Assembly (NCBI RefSeq): GCF_003369915.1 | Contig: NC_046674.1 | Location: 24,245,657 to 24,309,656, forward strand | DNA length: 64,000 nucleotides | Direction of reading: 5' to 3' | Source: Drosophila miranda | Lineage: Eukaryota; Arthropoda; Insecta; Diptera; Drosophilidae | Part shown: positions 1 to 10,283 of the stretch, one piece after another | Position numbering within the stretch: position 1 is the first letter of the stretch | Layout: the number at the start of each line of letters is the position of its first letter | Made by a program: the position numbers and the translations under genes | Notes under the pieces: model-generated | The model's database searches: none | Told to the model about the DNA's origin: nothing | Seen by the model: the letters and a program-made list of their open reading frames with translations, nothing else

Positions 1-2652
1 AGATGCTGCCGTTGCTGCTGCAGCTGGTTTGGCCATGGGAAAGACCTGGATGCATGGGACTCGGCTGGGGCACCTGCTTTCGGTCGGTCGGGGGCCGTGT
101 GGCAGAAACAGGAATCCCATACCCATGCACATACCCAGGCATACCCATCATCAGGCAGCCGTCCTCTGTCTTCGCTGATTTGCATGCTCCTCAACTCGAG
201 AGCCTCGAGAGCCCTGCCTGTCGTTGCTGTTATTGTTGTCATTATGTATTTACCAGGGCCAAAACCACGACTCGTAATCGTAATCGTAATCGCAATCTTA
301 CTTCGGTACTCGAATCAATCTCTCTAGGGGAACTGGCCATCAAACGCCACCATTCTGTGCGCCACTTTAAACAAATTCGTTTGACGATTATTATTTGTTT
401 CGTTTATGATTTATGCGTCAGTCACACGCGATGGTAGACGTGACATGCTCCACCAGCTCCACCAGCTCCACCAGCCCCAGCCCCAGCCCCACCCCCAGTG
501 CTGGCAACACACCTAATTTCAAAATTATTGCTTTATCAGCCCGAAAGGCCGAACCCCAAACCCCACACACGAAAATCGAGAATCGAGACACAGTTTAGTG
601 GCGTTGTCCAGTTTCGAGGAATCCGAAACGAGTCAACAAACAGCAGTATTTTGTTTTTGTTGTTTTATTTTTGCGCAACACAAAAATTAAACAAATTGTA
701 CGTTGCATGCAGTTTTGTGGTCGCCACAACTACCAGCAGCAGCACCACCAGCAGCAGAAACAACTACAAAAATTAATTGGGACAAGTCACAGACCTCTGA
801 TGGAAGAGGAGGCTCTGCTCTGCGATGGAAAAAGAACTTCAATTGAAAAGTGCTACAACAGCAACAGCAACAGAGAGAGAGACAGAAACTGGCAGTTGTC
901 AACAGTTTTTGAATCCGGTTAAGCATTTAGTAGTCAGATATACATATATACATATGTACTCGCATAAAGTATGTGTAGCACTGGTAATTTCTGTCTGGTT
1001 TCCGGTTAGCCCACACCAAAACAATAACTACATGGGAACACAACAGCAACAACAACTAAAACAACTACAACAACAGCTGTAAGATCCGCAGAAGCAACAG
1101 GCCACAACATCCACAACGTTGTCCAAATTAAAACAACATAAACATAAAGTTTTTAATTATACTAGAAGCCGAATTACACGTACCGAGGAGGAGGACCAGA
1201 GGTACGAGCTACCAGAGTGCTGACCACATGGCAAAGATGAGCCAAAAGTTGGGCCATTGAGTTGCAAATTGCAGCGGCAGGGGCAGGAACAGAGAAACAA
1301 GTGCAGGAGCATACTGGCTACATAACAGGGTCTGCAAATTGGATATATGGATATACGTCAGGGAACAGGAGAGGAGGAGAGCTTCTATAATAATGGAATC
1401 ATATATGAGGTAACAGTGCTCTTGAAAAGGGGGCAGAACGTAGATAGAGTGACTAATTTCGTGCCCCAGCAACAGGAATTGCTCATCGAAAGGGGGACAA
1501 TCATTGTGGTTCTTAAGATAGATACTAAATAGTTCACTGATCGAAATGGTTTCAAAAGGTCTTAAGGGATCAAAACTATCATATATTCGATAATTCGAAA
1601 GGAAAATATTTGTTCTAAAAGGTTTTTCCATTTAAATAGTTTGAAATTGTCTTAAGTATAGGAATATACTTGGGATCCTTGAGGGAAGAAACATTTATTG
1701 AATGCAGAAACAATTGATTCCGAGATCCTATGAGAAAGTGGATTGCAATTTTTGTGGTCTAAAAATTCTCGAAAATTTAATTCCAAGCGGAATTCACATT
1801 TCCCAAAACGCTCAAAATGTTTACTATTTTTGGATGCAACAAGAGCTGCGGTGTAAGCCAATTCCCACGTGCCTCCGCTATTCGTTATCTGTGGATATGG
1901 CTGACGCGACTCTCCACTAGCCGGACTCTTGCTACGACTCCTCCCTCTTCCTTCCTGCACTCCTTCCTGCCGATGGCTGGTAATATTAGCACACAATATT
2001 TTATTACACAAAAATTTATGCAAAGCCGAACAAAAAGTCAAGAACAGCAACAATAAACGGGGTACAGGACAGGGACAGGGACAGGGACAGGGCCTGTGCC
2101 TCAGAACCTGACAGACAGACAGACAGAACAGAACGCAACGGAACGGGGGATATCTGAAAGCTTTGGCGACGCTCTGCCGACGGCATCTCAGCGAAAAGCA
2201 AAACAAAAAAATTAAAAAGAAAAAACCAAACCCAAACCGAAACTGTTTTATATGCAAGGCAAAAGTCCAAAGGGGGGGACACCAGCCCCCCAGCTCCAGC
2301 TCCAGCTCCAACTCCATTTCCAGCTCGGAATCGGCCTCAAAGACGCAGGCAAGGGCGTAAAAAGGTTTTAACGGCCGGAGCCGGACGTCGGACCTGTGGG
2401 ACGCATGCGCGCAGCTGCAAACGTCGCCGGCGTTGATTTATGAAAGTGCACGATCGGGTGGGAAGGGACTCCGACTCCGACTCCGACTTGGACTTGGACT
2501 TGGAGCAGGAGCGGGAGCAAGAATCATGCAAATTTGGACCACAGATACCCGCGTATGACAATTGCCAGAGCGAGTGCCAGTGCCTCGCCCACGCACATGC
2601 GCAGAGCCAGGTCTACTCTTCTACTCCTATGGGGGGGGGGTTCTTCACTCAC
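1..2652 (-). other. fng: fringe first intron (partial)
   Basis: This stretch lies downstream of the fng exon-1 splice donor and must be intron, because the rest of the fng protein is not found in it. The intron continues past the left edge, so it is at least 2.65 kb. It holds short tandem repeats: a GACAGG run near 2062-2093, an AGCTCC run near 2285-2313 and GACTCC/GACTTG runs near 2466-2503. Open frames here (for example 1652-2317 minus) are low-complexity and give no recognisable protein. Confidence 0.8.
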
Positions 2653-2784
2653 TTGGATGCCCGGATATCCGTAGGCGCTCTGGTAGAGCATCAGCGTCAT
2701 ATAGACGACGGCAACGGCGAGTGTCATGGCTTGCAGGAGGCGTTTGAAACGTTGCGGCAGCGAGAGCACAGTCAGGCTCATCAT
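2653..2784 (-). CDS. fng: Fringe, N-terminal coding exon (O-fucosylpeptide 3-beta-N-acetylglucosaminyltransferase)
   Basis: Fringe is a Golgi type II membrane glycosyltransferase that adds GlcNAc to O-fucose on Notch EGF repeats and so biases Notch towards Delta over Serrate. Only the first 44 codons are here. They start MMSLTVLSLPQRFKR (cytosolic), followed by one signal-anchor segment at about residues 16-36 and then SAYGYPGIQ. This matches the start of D. melanogaster Fng as I know it, with a few substitutions. The start is the first of two adjacent ATGs; the upstream in-frame codons contain no ATG back to 2802. The exon ends in phase 0 at a consensus GTGAGT donor (plus-strand ACTCAC at 2647-2652). 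The stem and catalytic domain, with its DDD motif, lie beyond the left edge. Identification is strong; only the isoform is uncertain. Confidence 0.95.
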
Positions 2785-2892
2785 ATGTCGGACACACCGC
2801 ACTACGCGAACATCGATCCGATCTGTCGATCGTACGAGTATTTGTCAATCACTGTCTCAGTCTCAATCTCAATCTCAATCCCAAACCCAAAC

Positions 2893-2900
2893 ACTTTATA
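2893..2900 (-). promoter_or_regulatory. fng: candidate TATA box upstream of fng exon 1
   Basis: Read on the minus strand this is TATAAAGT, about 110 bp upstream of the fng start codon, which would put a start site near 2865-2870 and leave a 5' UTR of roughly 80 nt. I see no strong initiator at the expected spacing, and other promoters may lie farther upstream. Position and orientation fit, but there is no transcript evidence. Confidence 0.3.
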
Positions 2901-3145
2901 TGGAAATTCTCGCAAAAAATGTTGCAGCTTTTCTTTAGCTTTTGTTAAAAAAACAACGCGCGCGCATACGTCTTGCTTGTTACAAGTTTGGGGCGAAACT
3001 GACGAGAGTGGCGGCGTTCCAGCGAAAATCGTAAACAAAACAGAAACCAGAAAGACCAGAAAACATACCCCGGGCAGGGAGAGCGACAGAGATCGGGCAA
3101 GAGAGCCCAGTGCTCTCTCAGTGCTCCAATTGGAAGCGTGGGCCG

Positions 3146-3310
3146 GCGCGAGAGAGAGAGGGAGAGAGCGCACAGCAGCAGCCGGGGCTGCATTAACAGA
3201 ACAACTGCAGTTTTCCAATCGGAGCAAACCGCTCTCTCTCTCTCCGGCACTTCGTGTGCGCATGCGCTCGTTCTTAGTCGTGTTCCACTCCGCTCTCTCG
3301 CCCTCTCCCT
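3146..3310. promoter_or_regulatory. GAGA/CTCT-rich block upstream of fng
   Basis: The block has GA runs at about 3149-3169, a CT run at 3231-3243 and further CTCTC at about 3291-3313. Such clusters are typical binding sites for GAGA factor (Trl) at Drosophila promoters and Polycomb response elements. The distance (350-530 bp upstream of the fng ATG) suits a promoter-proximal element. This is inference from motif content only. Confidence 0.35.
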
Positions 3311-5466
3311 CTCCCATTTGCTGATCGGTCGGCGATCGTTGACTGGTTGGTTCCGCCTCGGCATGTGCCACAGTAGCTGCCGAAGGCGATCTTTCTCCAA
3401 CCCGAGTGGGGATCTATCTCGTGGGCGTCCGTCCGTTCCCCTTCTTTGGCTGCCCCTACCTTTGAAGGTCTCTCTGTCCTGTCGGTCGGCCCTTGGCGGC
3501 ATGTCCTTATACAATCTGTACGCCATTCCTTACCCAAGTTGGCAGGGCTCCCAATTGGGAGACTCCTTTTCCAGTCCTCTTCTCTTCTCTCCTTGCCAGG
3601 CCTCTCCTCTCTGCCGTCCCCACTCCCATTGCGACGACAATTCCATTAAAAGTTGTACGTTGTCACTTTGCGTTAACTTATCTGTGGAGCATGTTGTGCG
3701 ATCGCATTTTTATTGTCGCCATTGTCTCTCTTTCCCCCTGCTTCACCCCGCCCACTGTCTCTCTTTGCCAGCGCTGCCCACACATTCAAGCCTGCCACAT
3801 CTCCTCACGTGCTTCACCGTACTCCACCTCCTACCTCTCCTTCTCCGCTTCCCTTTTTGTCGCATGGATTTCTGCGGCACTTGGTCTTTTCCTCACTTGA
3901 CAATGCTTTGCATGCTCCTCCTGCCCCCCTACCTCCTGCCCCCTTACCTCCTGCCTCTTGTCTGGTTCTCTCGCTTGTCATATTCCATGTTTGTGGCAGC
4001 GACAAAAGCTCTTGCGGCTGCCTCTGCCTCAGCTGACGCAAGCTTCGCTGCTCGCACAATCAGCCACTCGGCATCTTGTTCGCCGTCCCTTTGTGCGCCT
4101 TTCGCCTGAATTGCATTAACCAGAGAGTCAGCAGAGCCAGAGCCCAATCCCGGAGCCAGGACCAGAGACCACAGCCCAAACCCCAAACCAACCTTGTTCT
4201 GCCACAGAAAAAGACATCGGTCGACTCGATTCCACCTCCTCCTCCTGGTGCTGCTGCTGCTGCTGCTCCTCATTCCTCATTTTTAATGTGCAATTTTGTA
4301 TGTACAGCTCGTAGCCATGGAACGTATCTCGGTGTGAGTGTGTTTGCATAGCTGTGCTGGTTAGGCATGTGCCACGGCCCCAACCTCAACATCAGCTCGA
4401 GCTTCAGCTGCAGCTTCAGCAGAGTCGGGCTACGGCCTAGGCAGCGGCAGCGGCAGCGGCAGCAGCAGCAGCAGCAGCTCCGTTTATCGGCCGACCTAAC
4501 CTTGTTAGGATTGTAAAATGTAAACCGAAGGCGTTGCTATGGACTCAGTCCTCCACTTGGACTTGCACTGGGGGAAATCTTGGAGCTGACTTCCAGAGCA
4601 ATCACAGACCAAAGTGATCTTGAAAGAGCGAATAATCGCTGAATGAAAGCCCCCAACTGCATATTTCTCTAGGTGTATACTAGGTCTATCTCTAGTTCTC
4701 TCCATTCCACTCCACTATCCAGTATCCACCATCCACTCCACTTCGCTTGGGCTGGCACACGCTCAAGTTGCCTCCGTCCTCGTTCATCGTTAATCGAAAA
4801 CGGGCCCCAGCACAGTCGCCCTGCGGTTAGGAGTGTCGCCAGGCCAAAGCGAACGAACCAAAGCGCGCTGGAGGATGGAGAATGGAGGATGGAGGAGCAG
4901 GGTGCATGGAGCATGGGGCATGAACAGTGGTGGATTGCTCGTGGATCGAGGAAGGTGGAGTATGCCCTGACCAACAATTGTGTGCGCGTGCGCAGCCGCC
5001 AATCTGGCAATGTGTTCATTTCTGAGTCCACTTTGGGGTCCATATTTTCGTTTGGTTCGGGCTAAAAATTATGCCCGGTAGTCATGCCAGACCAGGCATG
5101 GGGCATACCAGAGCCGACCAGAACAGAGCGAAATTAAAGCGAGCATTTGACTGACGGACTGACGCAGTCAGTCCCAGGAACTGGGAAAACCAAGTGAGTG
5201 ACTAGTTGACTGCCCAGACACACGGCTTGATTGCACGCCTTGTCCCACGTCCACGTCCACGTCCACATCCACATAGCCGCATTGACGTTCACGTCCACGG
5301 AAATGAGAACAGGAATGAGACTGCAAATGGGAATGGGACTGGGAATGGGGCATTGGAGGCAAATCAGAGACACCGACCGACACCCAACCGAGACGCAGCG
5401 GTCGCCCATACGTCATGGAGCATGGAGTCGAGTTGAGTCGAGTATGTTCTGTGCATGCATAGGTCT

Positions 5467-5467
5467 C

Positions 5468-5500
<33 letters not shown>

Positions 5501-5502
5501 GT
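5467..5502 (-). repeat. CCCATA hexanucleotide repeat, G-rich on the minus strand
   Basis: About six units of CCCATA occur in tandem. The minus strand reads GGGTAT repeated, with G3 runs separated by three bases, which fits the canonical G-quadruplex pattern. It is noncoding. The same GGGTAT unit recurs at about 34962-34982. Confidence 0.85.
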
Positions 5503-7210
5503 ACACAATTCGCATTCGATTTTGATGCGTATTGATGGGTGCCCGGCCAGCATGTCTGACGTTAAGCACTCAGAGATTAATGGTTCCGTATTAGTCAGTG
5601 TCACTTATTGGAACGTTGAGCCTTCTCTGCCTCTCTTCCTCTCTTCCTCTCAGTACGCTGCATGCAGCATGCATCATCGGTCGGGGAACGAGATCGGGAA
5701 CGGGGCTTAAGCTTACCCATTAGTCCAGCAGCCGACTTCCAGCTGTAGTCAAAATAAAAGGCAATTACAAGTCACAACACAATGAGTACGTACAATTGAA
5801 GGTACAAGATCGTCGAGGGCTGAAGGAAAGCCCGAAAACCGAAAATCGAATGCCGAAAGAGCCGCATGAAAATTAATTTCGACATTGTGTTTACGATATC
5901 ATCGATCAATAACTGTCAACACAGCGGTTCGATTTTTGTCTGCGATACACTGCAAAAGGGTATATGGGCTGCGGAGACAATGAATCCAATTCACTGAAAG
6001 GTAGACCAAGAAGTGCCGGATCGTTCTAGAGCCACAGAATCGGAAGGTATCATAGAAGGAAGGGCATTGATAAGTCCACTTGGCCTCGCGACTTGAGACG
6101 CGTTTTATCTGCTGCACCCAAAATGTAATACAAAATTGTCTTGTATTTATTTCTTTACAGATTCTTGGTGAGTTTCGATTTAAGATTGCGGGTCACAGTG
6201 GAGAATGGCTGGCATACTGGGAGACTGGGAGACCACCTGGCGTCTGCAGACCACGCTAATTGCATTGATGGTACGTAGCGGGCACAAAGGAAAGTTGCCA
6301 GGTGATGATATCAGCATGATCAAGCACTTAAGTAAGTACAAATGATGGCCCCCTTTTAGAGCAGAGTCCAGACCCAGACCCTGCCTCCTCCCTCGCCCAG
6401 AGTCCCCTCTTGGCATCACGGGGGCTGGGCTGAATAGTTTGAAAAGTTTACAATTTGTTGATTCAACGCGGCATGAAATCGGTTTTGAAACTTTGTTGAA
6501 CTTTAATTAACCGATTTCTGCTGGGTCGGGGGAGGAGAAAGGGCGAAAAGCAGAGGACGGAGAAAAAGAGAGAGAGAGAATCATAGAAATAAGTTAAATT
6601 ACATTTAAGCCGATTAAAGTTCAGCTTGTTTTCAGCGAAAAAACGATTCGATTCGATTCGATTTGTCTCGTTTGGGGGATGAGGGCTAATGTCGATCGAA
6701 TGTCGACTGGCGGCACAGAGGGTTCCGCTCACAAAGTTCATTAAGACCATGGCCGGACGGGGTTAATACGTTGAGTAAAGCCATAAAACTCGAACTCGTT
6801 TCCAGCCGGCAGAGGCAGTGGCAGAGGCACTGGTAGTGGCAGTGGCACTGGCAGTCGCAGCGGCAGAAGCAGAGGCAGCGGCGCGCTACGCATACTTTTG
6901 TGATGATTTTTCCCAAAACCTAATTTTCAATTTACCAAAACAATTAACAACAATTTTATTGGCTTTTAAGCCATGCAAACACTCGAGACGCTCCACTCGC
7001 AGGGAAAACAGTGAGCGGGGCGCATCGTAAAAATTCACGAGTGTATCTCTCGGATACACGGATACACACACACACACGCACGGACAGTGTGCCGCTATTG
7101 ATCAAGTGTTTGCCCATCACAAACATTTGTTTGCCTTCCACCAACCAAGTCGAGCATTCTATAGAAATTCCCAAATGCTCTCGAATATAGCCCCTTCCTT
7201 TCCCTTCCAC

Positions 7211-7212
<2 letters not shown>

Positions 7213-7250
<38 letters not shown>
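7213..7250 (+). repeat. (GT)n microsatellite
   Basis: An uninterrupted GT dinucleotide run of about 19 units in intergenic DNA. It is probably length-polymorphic. Confidence 0.95.
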
Positions 7251-7252
<2 letters not shown>

Positions 7253-9115
7253 CTTTTAATTAACAATTCCGAAATGGTATCTATAAAACTGATGTAACCC
7301 GAATCCGCTCTACCTATTTGATTTGTTTGATTGGCAAATCTCATGGTAACCCCAGTTCCAATCCCAGTCGCTCCATGCCGCATCTGTGGCATCTGTGGCA
7401 GGCAGGCATCTGTAAATCTCTGGATTGGTAAAGTAGGTGCCAGCGTGCATGTTGTTTTGCATGTTGGCCCCCAATATCCTCCTCACTCCTAACTGCTCCC
7501 TCCTCTAGCCACCTCCTGCTGTCCTGTCGCTGTCCTGCCATCCAGGCCGTCTTCCTGGGCCTGTTTGGAGCTGCTCCAGACTGGCGTTCACCACGTGAGC
7601 CGAGCCGAGAAAGAGGCTGAGCCGCGTGCTAGGGTCCACAATGTGCCATAAATTTATGACACTACTAAAAATAGTAGTGGTAAATGGCAGTCAGGGAGCA
7701 GTCTGGGTGCTGGAGGCTGGTTGCTGGCTGCTGGGTGCTGGGTGCTGGAAGCTGGTACACCGAGAGTATCTGTGTGCATCTTCGTGTTGTTATGGCGGCT
7801 GTTACATTATGTTGCCTTTGTTTCTGGTGCGCATTACACGGGAATGAGAATTATATGCAAGTGAAAATGCCATTTAAAAGCAGATAAATAAACTTAATGC
7901 GAATCCGCACCACGGGAACAGTGGGTCTATGGGGCTGTAGATGGCAGCAAAGTGTCATTTCTGGGATATTTATGTTGGATATGTGTCGGTCGGTCGGTCG
8001 ATCGGTCGAGTGGGCCTCTCTTTATAAGATGCTCAATATCCTGTGGCGCAGTCGAAAGGAATCTAAAGAATATCTTGAAGTAAACACAACTTCTGGCGAT
8101 TCCAACTGAAATATGTATTCTTTTTGGAGCTGGTTATCCCTCACCCACTCGCGACGTCTGCGGCGGCTCTATCATTAGGTTAACCGTTAAGCACTGCTGC
8201 CACATCCACCACATCTACCTGTGTGCCCAAAATTGCCTTGCGTGCCACAAACTAGCGTCTGGCTGCAAAAGGCTTTCCCTGCTGCTCCTCCGATCCCACC
8301 GATAAATGCAGCGTTTGCGATGCGCAAAAGGAAGCTATAAATAACAATTAATTGTATTATTAAACTAATTCTGCAAACGCAGCTCCAGCTCCAGCTACAG
8401 ATCCATGTCCAGGTCGAGGTCCAGGCCCAGGCCCAGATCCACGTTCAGGTTCGGGGCGGACGAAAGGCCGTCAGTCATGCGATGGGCACCGTCGCCTGCT
8501 AATTTACATTTTGATGGCAGACAGGCAAAAGTAAAAGTACCAACCGTCGAACGTCGTTTCTAAAATTGTGCCCTTAGGCAAAAAAAAACAACCAAAACAG
8601 AGACCAGCGACCAGCGACCAGAGACCAGAGACCGGCGACCAGAGCAGACCCGCACAAGTCCCAATATCCAGGTCCAATCAATTATGGAATCAGTCAATGA
8701 TCAGCAAGGAGCTGCCGTCCGCCGCCTGCACGCAATGGCAAGAGTCGCCCAAGAGAAGGGCGCGAAAGTTGCAGAAAGATGCAAATAATGACAACAATTA
8801 ACGCCCGAAAATGTTGTCCTCTCCTGTCCTGTCCTGTCCTGTGCCATTGCGTGTTGAGAAAGCGAATTAAGGGGCAGCAGCAGGAGACCCATCGAGGCAT
8901 TCATTAAGGCCAACACACGAATAGAAAGTAAATGGAACGGCAAAACTCTGAAAACTGGTAGAACTCTTAATTAACAGCAAAGATTCCTTGTCTATATAAT
9001 CGGTATATACTTGATCAATATATCGAATAAGTATGGATCAGCAGAAGGTAAAGTAATACCCGCCCTGGCCACTCGGAACGATCGATAAGACTTAGCTGCA
9101 AATCGAATTTGACGT

Positions 9116-10008
9116 CTATCTTTTCTTCAACAAAACCGCAATGGTCCTTTGAATAAACGGCTTGACAAAGCTGACATCTGTGTAGACACCGGGATACTTT
9201 GGGCTGGCGCATCCAATGCCAAACGAAACGATGCCACAAACCTGATTATTGATGACCAAAGGACCGCCCGAATCAAAGGTGCATGCGTCCTTCTTGCCCA
9301 GCACTCCCGCGCAAAACATGCTGTCCGTCAGGTTGACTGCAGGAAAAGCCAATAAATTAGCAATTGAAAAGGTTCACAGTAGGAGGAGGAGGAGGACCAC
9401 TCACCTGTATCCATGTAGGTGGCTAAGCATTGTTTCCTGTTTAGGATCGGCACATTGACCTTTCGCAGCTGAGTCTGGTATTTACTGGCTTTGGCATTGA
9501 TTAGACCCCATCCAGCGACGGTCAGCTGTAGGCCGAACGTGAGCTTGGTCGTGCAGAGCTTCAGATGCATTATATTCTTGCCCCAGATGGGCCTCGATAG
9601 AAGGCCCAGCGCCACATCCATGTGCATGTCTTCCTCGCGGAAGGCGCTGGGCGAGATGTACTCAGCCAGCTCCACGCGCTGGCCGTTCTGGTTCAGTGAC
9701 GTGATGCCCGCCTGTACCTCCCACCTATGCACCAATTCGCGCCCAAGGAAGCAGTGGGCCGCAGTGAGGACTATGCGACTCGCGAGCAGACCGCCTCCGC
9801 AAATGAAGTCGTTGCGGTAGCGCATGGCCACCAGGTAGCCACCCAGCTTCTCGATGGTCGTATACTCGCCTCCAATGACGCGCGAGTAGACCGATGGGGG
9901 GGACACCAGCTTGCTTAGCATATCCGTATCGATTGTCATGTTTTCCTGAGCGTGGACATGATTCACGGCCGCCAATAGCGCGGCCACCAGCACCAGGAAA
10001 AGTCGCAT
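9116..10008 (-). CDS. secreted chymotrypsin-family (S1) serine protease, trypsin-like specificity
   Basis: Two exons, 9405-10008 and 9336-9116, are joined across a 68 bp GT-AG intron (phase 1), giving 274 residues. A signal peptide (residues 1-20, ending HVHA) and a short propeptide lead to an activation site SR|VIGG at 43/44. The triad is intact: His85 in TAAHC, Asp131 in HMDVAL, Ser224 in DSGGP. Asp218, six residues before the serine, is the trypsin-type S1 pocket residue (position 189). Two odd changes are seen: position 193 (normally Gly, oxyanion hole) is Phe222, and position 215 (normally Trp) is Phe240. There is no CLIP or other extra domain. The [10 protein letters not shown] pattern resembles, from memory, a clade of Drosophila reproductive-tract proteases such as seminase, but I cannot confirm orthology. 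The next gene upstream on the same strand is DNAI7-like copy A. Confidence 0.93.
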
Positions 10009-10059
10009 TGTACAGACGGAACGGAGATCAGTTGCTAAAAGAGAGTAGATCTACATCTA

Positions 10060-10068
10060 CATATATCT
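10060..10068 (-). promoter_or_regulatory. TATA-like element upstream of the protease
   Basis: On the minus strand this AT-rich element contains GATATATG and lies about 55 bp upstream of the protease start codon, at a spacing that would give a very short 5' UTR. The match to TATAAA is imperfect and no clear initiator is visible. Confidence 0.22.
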
Positions 10069-10105
10069 TTAGCTGTGGGGAACCAAGTGGAACCCGGCCC
10101 AGAAG

Positions 10106-10124
10106 CGTGGCCGAGCGGGTTAAG
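10106..10124 (+). other. tRNA-like 5' fragment (A-box / D-arm relic)
   Basis: The sequence contains TGGCCGAGCGGG followed by TTAAG, matching the D-arm and internal A-box of eukaryotic tRNA-Ser or tRNA-Leu, with one extra G. No anticodon arm, variable arm or B-box (GGTTCGANTCC) follows, so it is not an intact tRNA gene. It sits between the protease start and the 3' end of DNAI7-like copy A. It could be a relic or chance. Confidence 0.3.
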
Positions 10125-10283
10125 TGAGACCGATGGGGGTTATCCAACGGCCAGAACTCCATCTGCTGGGAAGGAAAAAACCCAGAAAGCATGCCAATTG
10201 AGTCTAATTGCTGTTAATTAAAAAGTTTATGCATTTTTTTGGTCGGCTGCTGTCCACATTGGTTGGCGTTTACACTGGTGTTC

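Larger units (their letters stand above)
2785..9115. other. fng 5' region and intergenic DNA
   Basis: This 6.3 kb between the fng start codon and the protease stop holds no gene I can support. It should contain the fng 5' UTR and promoter at its left end. Long frames such as 3138-4109 plus (323 codons) come from pyrimidine-rich sequence and yield Ser/Leu/Pro/Arg-rich strings with no recognisable domain. Simple repeats are frequent: CAG/GCAGCG at about 4441-4477, CCCATA at 5467-5502, GGCAGT/GGCAGA at about 6806-6885, GT at 7213-7250, and GCTGG-rich DNA at about 7706-7755. Regulatory function is plausible but unproven. Confidence 0.6.

Noticed and set aside
1652..2317. 221-codon minus-strand frame in fng intron 1
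   Set aside because: Repeat-derived (ELELELE, CPCPCPCP) with no recognisable protein; it lies inside the fng intron on the same strand.
2440..3324. 294-codon plus-strand frame overlapping the fng exon
   Set aside because: It is antisense to the recognised fng exon and made of simple-repeat peptides (DSDSDLDLD, SVSISISI).
3138..4109. 323-codon open frame on the plus strand
   Set aside because: It arises from a pyrimidine-rich strand; the translation is Ser/Leu/Pro/Arg/Cys-rich with no domain, no intron structure and no start context, and it lies in the fng 5' region.
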